Under the pieces are notes generated by a model that saw nothing but the letters and a program-made list of their open reading frames with translations, did no database searches and was not told the origin of the DNA. Below are positions 31,893-40,895 of a stretch of DNA of 64,000 bases, piece by piece. Position 1 is the first letter of the stretch, and every line of letters begins with the position of its first letter. Position numbers and translations under genes: made by a program. Source of the DNA: Tethya wilhelma (lineage: Eukaryota > Porifera > Demospongiae > Tethyida > Tethyidae); NCBI GenBank assembly GCA_964030475.1, contig CAXIPT010000001.1, positions 24,255,944 through 24,319,943 on the forward strand. The letters run 5' to 3'.

Positions 31893-33272
31893 ATGTGCAT
31901 GGATAAACTTTCAATTCAGCTTCTACCCATTCATAATAAAATTTTGATCAGACTCACACCTTTAAAACAATACAGAAGTGAGTTGGCAAAACCAAAAATG
32001 ACTGAGGTTACAACTGATTGTGTGCCTCCAACCTTTGAACCAAAAAAAGAGGCAAACTTGGAACTGATTGTCACCAACAAACAAGACCTTCGACAAGCAT
32101 GCAAGGAGTTTGGAGATGTTGAAATTCCAAGGATTAGTCCTGAGAAGAGCTATTCTAGAGGAGAGGGTCTGAAAAAAGCCACAGTTGGAGAACAGGAAGT
32201 CGTTGTGGTTACTACAATGAGTACTACAAATAGAGAGTACACACACCTCACAGCTGAGATGGTCCACTGCAAGAGTGGATCCATTGCACACACTAAAGTA
32301 CAGTATCAACAAAACAGTGAATATAAGATCATCTACAAACCCACAAAGAGAGGGAAACATCAATTGAGTGTTAAAGTCAATAGAAGTGAGATTAAGGACA
32401 GTCCATTCACAATAGCAGTTACATCATCACCACAGAGTTTTGGACGACCAGTCAGAGTGATTGGAGACTTGAACGATTCTCTGAGTCACTCTTTGACTAC
32501 AAATGACCAAAATCAGCTTATATGGGCAAAATCATATTCTAACTGCATCGATGTGTTCGGTCCTGAGGGGGAGAAGATTCACTCATTTGGAAGCAAAGGA
32601 TCGGATGATGGCCAACTTCAAAATCCTTCTTCTGTTACAGTTGACAGTGTAGGAAACATTTATGTAGTGGATCATAGCAATCATCGTATTCAAAAGTTTA
32701 CATCTGATGGGAAATTCATTCAAGCAGTTGGGACACAAGGGAGTGGTCCACTACAGTTTGATTATCCATTGGGAATATTGTTTAACCAAAAGAATGGGAA
32801 AATTTATGTTTGTGATCAGTGCAATCATCGCATTCAAGTGCTAAACACCGACTTGACTTTTCACGGTACATTCGGCAAAATAGGAAGAGGGGACAGTGGC
32901 TTAGAATTTGAAAACACATTGGATATTGCATTAAATAGCAAAGGAGAGATCTATGTCACTGATCACAACAACCGTCATGTACAGGTATTCACAGAAGATG
33001 GAACATTCTTAAGAGCACTATCAGACAAACAACAAGGAGAAAAAATAAAATGTCCCTGTTATATAGCCATAGACTCTAATGATACTGTCTATGTGAGTGA
33101 ACGAGACAGACATTGTATCAGTGTGTTTACTGCTGAAGGAGAATACCTCATGTCATTTGGCAAAAGGGGAGAAGAGGAGGGTCAGTTTAAATGGCCTGCT
33201 GGGCTACACATTGACAAGAATGACTCTCTGTTTGTACATGACAAAGGCAATTTCCGAATCCAAATATTCTGA
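31893..33272 (+). CDS. Filamin-NHL protein, TRIM-derived, without RING and B-boxes
   Basis: This encodes 459 residues in an open frame from ATG 31893. The first about 45 residues are not TRIM-like. From about residue 46 (EPKKEANLELIVTNKQDL) the end of the coiled coil, the filamin domain (SPEKSYSRGEGLKKATVGEQ...SEIKDSPFTIAVTSS) and the six NHL blades follow without a break. Loss of RING and B-boxes removes ligase function, so if expressed it could act as a competitor for NHL or filamin partners. A B-box relic upstream near 31672 shows it came from a full TRIM. The start codon is uncertain. A decaying copy that is still open is equally possible. Confidence 0.7.
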   Translation: MCMDKLSIQLLPIHNKILIRLTPLKQYRSELAKPKMTEVTTDCVPPTFEPKKEANLELIVTNKQDLRQACKEFGDVEIPRISPEKSYSRGEGLKKATVGEQEVVVVTTMSTTNREYTHLTAEMVHCKSGSIAHTKVQYQQNSEYKIIYKPTKRGKHQLSVKVNRSEIKDSPFTIAVTSSPQSFGRPVRVIGDLNDSLSHSLTTNDQNQLIWAKSYSNCIDVFGPEGEKIHSFGSKGSDDGQLQNPSSVTVDSVGNIYVVDHSNHRIQKFTSDGKFIQAVGTQGSGPLQFDYPLGILFNQKNGKIYVCDQCNHRIQVLNTDLTFHGTFGKIGRGDSGLEFENTLDIALNSKGEIYVTDHNNRHVQVFTEDGTFLRALSDKQQGEKIKCPCYIAIDSNDTVYVSERDRHCISVFTAEGEYLMSFGKRGEEEGQFKWPAGLHIDKNDSLFVHDKGNFRIQIF

Positions 33273-33697
33273 TACACGCACACACCTGTACATACACAGT
33301 CAATAATATCACCAAGTGATTGTCACATATGCAGTAGAGTGGATAAAATGAGATAAGATATTATATTTAAAATGTTAATCTTCAAATGAAAATTTTTAAG
33401 ACACTGCTGAGGATATTACGTGCATGCGCAGATATTGACTAAGTATATAGGGAAGGATTTAAGCAGAAACTAAGGAACAACTGGTGTACAGGACATACTA
33501 TGGTTTACAACACTAAATTTCATTCAGATTTATTATACATAAGCTGAAAAAAGTTGTCACATATGTTGATGAGGATCTCTATCAAAACTGGGTTAGTATG
33601 TGCGTACACATATTACCTTGCTACAACTGGAATGACATAACCCCTAAAACGAAATCCCGCAGTCATTCTATTCTAAAGGAGCTAGTAATAATGTGTA
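33273..33697. other. Intergenic or 3' region of the minus-strand gene
   Basis: No clear gene. The last exon of the NDUFAF2-like gene may lie here (on the - strand, acceptor-like CGTTTTAG near 33650), but I could not fix it. Confidence 0.3.
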
Positions 33698-34834
33698 TCA
33701 TGACAGACACTGTACCTCAGCATCTTTCTTCTCAGCATTCTCAACTTTGAGTTTTGTCAATTCTGACTGATGAATCCGAGCCTCCAACTCCTGTAGGGAG
33801 AGTGGCATCAATTCTTGTTTAGAATACTCTTCATTGAAATTTTCAAGTTTCCAGTATGGATAATTTCTCGATAACATACAGTAAATAAATTATACTAACT
33901 GACCTGAAGTGTTGGTGGATCATGTCTAAGTCCCCTAATCCAACCTGGAATACAAGGAGATTGACTTACATGTATCGTATGTATATGTTTATAGTTGTCG
34001 TGGATAACATTTAAAAAATAACTAGAGATTTAGCTCAGTTTGAACCTAGGTCTTTTGAGTTTTAGCTCACACCACTGAGCTGAACTCATAGGCATTGGAG
34101 CAGAGAATAGCAGCATACACTACTATATTTTTTGACTTCCAAACTAGATCTCAAGGCCTACATTTTCATGTAGTGGCATGACCCGCACAATGCAAATACA
34201 TGCAGCAGGTTCTTCCTGATATGACAAAGCCAGGGAGGTCTTCAAACACGAGCTATGTGACTTACGGTCCCATTCAGGTGGCACTGACTCCTGTGAGTAC
34301 TGCTCAAGTGATTGTTTCTTCTTTAACTTTACACTCCGCCTTGGTCGGGTAGCTGGATGGAGAATGAAAGTCAAACAGTGCATCGTAAACAAACAATATA
34401 GCGTTATAGTATTGTATAATTGTACAACCACAGGGCTGTCTCACTACCAAGACTAAACAAGACCAGCAGCTGGAATGGTTGAGAATTATACAGTCTGTAC
34501 GTGGACTGTATGCTCAGTACCGGGCATATGTAAACCTGACTGATGTGCAAGGACAGACTCATGCAGCCAGCCTAGTAGTAGGGCATGGCTCTGATACCCA
34601 GCATAAACACCAAAATTATAAATTATCAACCTCAAAGTGCCCATGCACCACTGCATGAATGGATTGGGACAGCCCGGCTATCAAAAGTATCAGTTTGAGA
34701 CCTACAGTAAACTTAAACTAAAATTCTTTACATCTTGTGGTCAGCTCCTCAAAATATTGGTTCCCTGCCAAGTCAGTTCCCACGAGACGAGGAGCTCTGG
34801 AGCCTATTCTGAGCAGAGATTTCAACCAAGACAT
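33698..34834 (-). CDS. NDUFAF2: NDUFAF2-like complex I assembly factor, spliced
   Basis: Four exons join in phase on the - strand: 34834-34732 (starts MSWLKSLLRIGSRAPRLVG, then TDLAGNQYFEEL), 34352-34266 (RRSVKLKKKQ...VPPEWD), 33944-33904 (WIRGLRHDPPTLQ) and 33790-33716 (ELEARIHQSELTKLKVE). All junctions have GT-AG ends. The GTD..GN.Y motif near the N terminus and the PPEWxxWIRxxRxxPPT core are hallmarks of the NDUFA12/NDUFAF2 family. The charged helix after PPT, rather than the NDUFA12 C terminus, favours NDUFAF2. That protein is a mitochondrial chaperone for late assembly of respiratory complex I. The last exon is unresolved: reading through the GTACAG donor gives a stop at 33700-33698, and otherwise another exon lies downstream. 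It is transcribed divergently from the EXTL2-like gene. Confidence 0.75.
34025..34100 (-). repeat. Possible tRNA-derived SINE fragment
   Basis: On the - strand a GCTCAGTGGTGTGAGC D-arm-like palindrome (A box) is followed about 20 bases later by AGGTTCAAACT (B-box-like). The remaining arms do not fold as a tRNA. It lies in intron 2 of the NDUFAF2-like gene. Confidence 0.3.
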
Positions 34835-35008
34835 TCCAGAGCTTTGGCGGTCAGTTAGTTCTTCGCGACCTTTGAACTTTGCTGGAATTGACCTTTGAAC
34901 TCGTTTATGGAAAGGGGCGTTTTTAAAATCAGCAAACTCACTGTGCAAGCAAAGTATCTGTGATTCAGCTCGGATTTCAGTGGCTCAACTAGCAAATAAA
35001 CTGGATAT
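34835..35008. promoter_or_regulatory. Bidirectional promoter region
   Basis: Only 174 bp separate the start codons of the NDUFAF2-like gene (-) and the EXTL2-like gene (+), so both promoters must lie in or overlap this stretch. No TATA box is obvious. Confidence 0.5.
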
Positions 35009-35968
35009 ATGGAGGAATCAGAAAGAGAGCATTTAAGTGGATCTTCAATTGTTGGACAAGGTCAAGCAACTGTGCTCCAGACCCTGGTACAAAGCCATGA
35101 ACAAGACAGTGTCAGAACTAGCCTCAGCACATTGAGATCCATACATGTGCCTCAAACACTCCCCTACTCCATCACTTCAACAAGAGAAAGTCACAGTGAA
35201 AATAGTAGCTCGTTTGATACTGTCTTGACTCATTCAAGAACTTGTTTCACCAATTTCTCAAGACATATTTCGTCAATGATCAACTACATATGGAGGGAGG
35301 CCCGGAAAAGTGAACAAGTACGATTCCTCGTGGCAAAACTCACCCGAAAAGAAACACTACTTACAATTTTTATAGCTCTTATATTTCTCTCACTGTTGTT
35401 TGTTTTGTTTGATTCGCAACAAGCACCTACCGTACCCGAACCAGTTGCTAGACTGATCATTGACAATGCAGGAGGTCTTCCTGTTCCCATAGCAGCAAAT
35501 AGATCGAGGGGGGTGGAAACTGAACTGGCAAAGTATAAACACTTTAGAAATAAAATTGACTATCTCAATTCTCTCATGAAAAGAGACAAGGTAGAGAGAC
35601 GTGATGAAGGAGAGAAAAATCTTAACTCCTCTGAGGCTGGACTGCAACAAATACCACTTTCAAATGACAGCAATCATTCAAGCAAAGAAGGAATGAAAAA
35701 AGAGGGGATTGGTGCTCAGAAGTATCCATTCAAATCATTTCTCAAATCAGAAGCAGGTATGCAATATAGTGTCAAAATCATGCATACTCGGGCTAGCTAT
35801 TGTTACTTGTGTTGAGTCTGTGTTCACAGTCAAAACAGTGCATAGATATGACATCTATTGTGTAGGTGATGCTGTGTTTAATGGTGCATTTTGTTTACAA
35901 TAGTAACAAAGACTTCTCAACTACCAACACATACCGATGCAAATGTTCATTCCTCTTTTCATATCTTC

Positions 35969-36032
<64 letters not shown>

Positions 36033-39000
36033 GAACCTCATGACAGATTCTCCATCATAATGCTCTCCTTCAACCGAACAAACCTCATCTTCAGACTCCT
36101 CAACCACTACTGTGCCATGACTCATCTCCACCTCATCATTGTCATCTGGAACAATAATGAGACAGCCCCGCCCACTAAACAGTGGGAGGCCTTGGGACCA
36201 CACCCAGTGGATGTGGTTTTCAAGGTGCAGAGTGAGAATAAGTTGAGGAATAGACTCAAGTTCCACCCAGAGATCAAGACTGCAGGTGAGTAGTGCATGT
36301 GAAGCAGTATCCAAGAAAAGAAATGTCTGTTTCTTTAATTGAAAGATCCCGGCTTTACCAATGAAACAAGTGTTTATTTTATGTGTGAATTTCTTGCAAG
36401 CTGAAAGCATTAAAATTTCCATCTGGGTTTATACACTTAGCTTTATTTCATGCATCATAGTGATGGGTCTCAAAGTAACTTATAAAGGCTTTAACTATGT
36501 GTGCCTAACATACATGTATAGAGCATGACTGTTTACCACGCTATGTACAATACTTTATTAGTTGTTAATCTTCCTTTTTTTTACAGCTGTCTTTCTTGTG
36601 GATGATGATCTTGGTGTGTCGGCAAAGGATATTCAGTTTGCATTTCGTGTTTGGAAGGTACGTACAATAACATGTACTGTAACATGAATACAAGTACAAA
36701 AAACATGGGAAATGTAATGAGACACAGGAATGGCTAAATCGTAAAAAGAACGCAAACAAGATGGAATGGCTGTTGAGTGTGTGCAGAATTCTGCCTGTAT
36801 GGGCTGCATTTAACAATCTCCTTATTGAGTCTCTCATTTTGCCCACAAGAAGAATTTCTTACAGCCATTCCATCTTGTTTGCGTTCTAGCCATTCCTGTA
36901 TCTCATTACATTTCTAATGTTTTTTGTACTTGTTTGTTCTCATTTTTCCATAATCCTACAAATCACAATTGAGTTGGTGTGTGTAAGCTAGCTACTGAGC
37001 TAGTAGTCTGGCAAGCCAGACTGTGGCCGGGCTGCTGAGTAAGTTGTGTAGCCTGCTTGATCATGACTGAAGTGTAACACACATCTCAGACATTAGGAGG
37101 CAGGAGCTGTATCATAAGATTTACTTGCCTTTCTATATGTTATGATAATCAAGTCCTGATTCATCTCTTAAGAAGAGCAACCAGGTATCACAAAATAGTT
37201 CCAGGCAACTTGCATTTGAATTCCAAATAACGCACACTTTTGTGTGTGGAAAGGGTAGTCAGTTCGAATTTTCTACAAGGGGTGACAATGCCATTCACTC
37301 TGTACTTACACCTCTGACCGCGGTCAAGATGACGGTCAATGGTCAAAATGACGGTCAACGGTCAAAATGAGATTTTAGCGCAAGTCAACAGTCAAAATGA
37401 AATTTCAGAACGGTCAAAGTTGGTAAAGGTCGTCGCGGATAAGTCAAGCGTGAAATTTCACCGCTTGGTCAACGGTCAAAATGGAAATTTTAGACGGTCT
37501 AGATCTTGACCGCGGTCGCGGATGCAAGTACTAAGTGACTGGCAGTTGCCACCTCTTGTTTTTAGAAGCTAATGAATTATGCAAGAGTGTAGAAATTAAT
37601 GGCGGCCATATGGAGGAGGCACTTTTCGCCTTGTATCTAGCTACTCAACGAGAGGCGCTAAAAACCGATGGCAAAAGCGACTGACCCGGAAGAAACCAAG
37701 TTCGTTTGTTCAAGAATCAGCTTCTAAAAGTGAATAGAAAACTTGAGCCAAGATAGAAGAAGAAGAAGAAGAAGAAGAAGAAGAAGAAGAAGAAGAAGAA
37801 GAAGAAGAAGAAGAAGAAGAGGTTTGGCATGTTTGTGTTTGTTACTTTAGCGATGGTTTTTAGGCCACGTTTTTGGGCTCATTAGAAAGAGAAAGAGCTA
37901 AATAGTAACTTAAGAAGCCTTTTAGTGCACCGGCGCTCAGTTTTTGCAGAGTTATTCATGTGAATATTTGTATTGCGCTAATGGGCCATCCGTGCCATTC
38001 CTGTGTACCCAGTACTACCGTACTGGGAATAACTGACTAGCAAAGTTAATGCTCCTGTATGCAGTTTGTGTGAATATTATTGGAAAGCTTATAAGCTTGC
38101 ATGTGTTTGTACTTTACCAAGTATTTTCACGATAATGCACATCTTCATTCCCTCCCATACACATACATGTAACCACACACTATACTACGCACACATGCAG
38201 CAATTTCCCTTCCTCATTGTTGGTTTTGTTGCTCGTAAGCACGTCCTCTCCCCCTCCACTGGACGCTACTCCTATGGCAGCGACGAACTTGACTCCAACA
38301 CTCTCCTTGGTAACCACGCCTACTCCCTAGTCCTCACCGGTGCTGCCTTCATCCACAAGAACTACCTCGCGATGTTCAACGACCGTTCAATTGTGCCCGA
38401 GGCTGTTTTTACAATGATCGATACGCTGAACAATTGTGAGGATATTGCCGTCAATGTGATGGTCGGGGTGCACCTGAGGGAGGTGTACCAGCCACAGTGT
38501 GCTGGGGTGTTTGTGAAGGCTACAAAGATGATGAATCTTGAAAAGAACTCAGGTATTATACCTTTAGTTTACAGTAATATGCTACCGTGTATCTGGCATT
38601 AAAATCATGTATAGAGAGTTTGGTTGTTTCACACATGTTGAGTTACGTAGAAATTATTTTTTTTAACTGTTTCAATGTCATATCCAGTGGCTAAGTAGTA
38701 AGGATGCCTGCCTAGTAACCATACAGGAGGTGTTGAATTTGATTCGAGAATTTTTTCTGAGATACTTAATGTATTTGTTGGGAACACCTGGAAATTATTA
38801 ACCCCCCATAATTATGGTTTAGTATAACTATTGGCTTATAAATTCCCATTATACCCAAGATTCACTTCCATCTATGAATGTGATAGCTACAGATGATTGT
38901 GTATAACATTCATATGCCTCCATGCTCATGAAACTATCAAAATGAAACTAACATCATACCCTCTTCCCCTTCCCCCCCATCCACATGCACACGTTACATG

Positions 39001-39158
39001 TAGACTACCAAGGACTATGGCATGATCCGTATCACTTGGCAGAAAGATCACACTGCCTCAACACCCTAGCCACCATCTACAACGACTCCCTTCCTCTCTA
39101 CTACTCTGATGTAAAGCTGACCTCAGTGCAAGAAGTATCTGTACGAATACATGTGTGA
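35009..39158 (+). CDS. EXTL2: EXTL2-like GT64 glycosyltransferase (exostosin family), five exons
   Basis: Exons are 35009-35756, 36034-36285, 36587-36657, 38201-38552 and 39004-39158. Phases 1, 1, 0 and 1 match at every GT-AG junction, giving 525 residues. The N terminus is cytosolic and Ser-rich, followed by one membrane anchor at about 118-137 (TLLTIFIALIFLSLLFVLF) and a stem, as in a Golgi type II enzyme. The catalytic domain starts RFSIIMLSFNRTNLIFRLL. It has the DxD-type metal and UDP-sugar site VDDD in exon 3, the VGFVARKHV and YSYGSDEL blocks, and the NCEDIAVN block that carries a catalytic aspartate in the family. It ends with YQGLWHDPYHLAERSHCLN. Members transfer GlcNAc or GalNAc in heparan sulfate linkage or related synthesis. 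The long N-terminal part is unlike vertebrate EXTL2. Intron 3 carries several repeats. Confidence 0.88.
35971..36032. repeat. (CT)n(CA)n microsatellite abutting a splice acceptor
   Basis: About 23 CT units and 8 CA units run directly into CAG at 36031-36033, the acceptor of EXTL2-like exon 2. The repeat forms the polypyrimidine tract. Confidence 0.9.
36691..36932. mobile_element. Foldback (long inverted repeat) element in an intron
   Basis: The arm at 36691-36772 is the reverse complement of 36861-36932, with a few mismatches and one gap of about 10 bases. The arms include GAACGCAAACAAGATGGAAT and its complement. The spacer is about 88 bp. It would form a long RNA hairpin in the EXTL2-like pre-mRNA. 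Confidence 0.75.
37302..37531. mobile_element. MITE-like element with terminal inverted repeats and internal GGTCAA repeats
   Basis: GTACTTACACC..TGACCGCGGTCAAGAT at the left end pairs with ATCTTGACCGCGGTCG...TGCAAGTAC at the right end. The inside is made of repeated units like ACGGTCAACGGTCAAAATG. It lies in intron 3 of the EXTL2-like gene. Confidence 0.65.
37756..37820. repeat. (GAA)n microsatellite
   Basis: About 21 perfect GAA units in the same intron. Confidence 0.97.
38685..38753 (+). repeat. tRNA-Thr-derived SINE or pseudogene head
   Basis: The sequence has a tRNA A box (GTGGCTAAGTAGTAAGG), an anticodon arm like tRNA-Thr(AGT) (GCCTGCCTAGTAACC...CAGGAGGT) and a B-box-like TTTGATTCGAGAA. 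A T-rich stretch follows. Extra bases in the anticodon arm and a poor T-stem show it is not a functional tRNA. It lies in intron 4 of the EXTL2-like gene. Confidence 0.6.
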
Positions 39159-39639
39159 AAAATCTGAAAACTTTGTGTGGCACAAAAAATTGTTCACTGA
39201 ATCACAACTTATGTGATAGATCAGTATAATTTTTATGTATAATAAAAACATACACATAATTATGTACTTTTTAAATTAATGCTGTATGACATATGCGGAT
39301 TATATACATGCATGCATGTACAGTATAATTATGTCAAAGTTATAAATCAGTGACCAGTGTGTGTACGTAGAATGTCATGCACATTATACAAATTGAATTA
39401 TTGTTATTTTGTGATATATAATGAGATAGTGTTGATGATGAATCTATGATTGAGGAAATGCATGGGCAGCTCTGATTGGTCGATCGAAGGTGGCTTAATT
39501 GGTTTCTCAATGCAATTATAGTCTCATTATTACCTACTATAATTTTGATAATCCCCTATAATTAAGCCGGACTCGACTGCGGACATTTACTTGTGAGGAA
39601 TCTAGAAGCCTATATAGAGAGACAAAAGATCGAGAAGAA

Positions 39640-39890
39640 AAAAATGGCACATGGTGACTTCCCACTATATAGCGCTCTCTACAAGTGCTGAAGAAATTAA
39701 GTTTTTGTAAGTTTTAGGCCTTGCATGCAGTACATTGGTAATCTGTCATTGAGAGCCTCTGAGCAACTTTGAAGGCTTAATTTTGTTTGACTAGATTTTT
39801 ATGGTGGCCAACGTATCATGTTGTGTCTATATGGGACAGTCGACCCATTCCTACTATATACATACGTACTACTACCGTAGGTAAACTATG
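39640..39890 (-). mobile_element. Copy of the CATACGTAC repeat family, reverse orientation
   Basis: GGGACAGTCGACCCATTCCT, ACATACGTACTACTACCGTA and the upstream AGCGCTCTCTACAAGTGCTG block match, in reverse, the copy at 63742-64000. They also match, in the same orientation, the copy at 48040-48265. Confidence 0.7.
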
Positions 39891-40827
39891 ATAAGCATAA
39901 TGACAACAATTTGTTTTCTAGGAATCATCTAGAACATAGTACAGGGTCTAATTGCAATGACTCCCACTAATTCCCAATAATGTATTTGAGGATACTACAC
40001 TACCTATATACACTAGTACACTAGCTATACCACATACAGGGAAAATTATGGGAACAGTTATACTTATATTGATACATCTGGTCACAGCCATAGTGCTATA
40101 CTTCGTGCACTATATGAACTTGAAGGGACATGCAACATAATAGTTTCTCTTTTTGTATGCAATCCACAATCACTGCGATTCATGTACAGCAAAGACGTAG
40201 TGGCTGTCTGTCTGTCTCTGCCACGTTAAATGATATAAGCACACCCAGTATTAATTATCTATAAGTGGACATAGTTATACATTGTCAATTAAATTAGTGG
40301 GAGTCATTGCAAGGATTAATATGTACTAGATAATTCCTAGAAAAAAAAATCACTATAGTACTTTCATAGTGCATTCCTAGAATTAAAAACTATTAATTCT
40401 TTGACTATATATAACCTATGATTGATCTGATATAAACCAGTACTAGAATTGAAGTGAATCATTGATAAGTGATCAAGCACATGCAGTGACTTTATAAAAA
40501 AAAGACTGAAACAAAACTATCACAAGAAAAGACTCTACAGATCGAGGCTATACACCAGGATTGCCAGGAACAGTATAACACACTTGGATTTGTGCAAATT
40601 AATCCATACAAATATAATTAAGGTAAGTGATACAGGCTAGAATATTAGTAGGGATATAATTATGAGTGTTGCCGCGGAAGCACAACACACATGCATATAG
40701 CTGATATTAGGTACATAATAATATTATGACAGTCACTATTACTGTAACGTATATATATACGTGCACATGTACGTATGCATGACACACACACACACACACA
40801 CATGTGCACACACACACACAAACATGT

Positions 40828-40869
<42 letters not shown>

Positions 40870-40879
40870 CTCCAAACAG
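39891..40879. promoter_or_regulatory. Upstream region of the first membrane-receptor gene, with TATA box and 5' UTR intron
   Basis: TTTATAAAAAA at 40490-40500 resembles a TATA box. A GTAAGT donor at 40623 and a CCAAACAG acceptor ending at 40879 suggest one intron in the 5' UTR. Its 3' half is a long CA repeat (40780-40868). Confidence 0.4.
40780..40868. repeat. (CA)n microsatellite
   Basis: Two blocks of CA/AC units with small interruptions, within the presumed 5' UTR intron. Confidence 0.95.
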
Positions 40880-40895
40880 GGACAATCATTGATTC

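Noticed and set aside
35930..36060. Open frames rich in Ser-Leu and Thr-His
   Set aside because: They are translations of the CT/CA microsatellite in front of a splice acceptor.
40660..40889. Cys-Val repeat proteins on the minus strand
   Set aside because: They are translations of a CA microsatellite.
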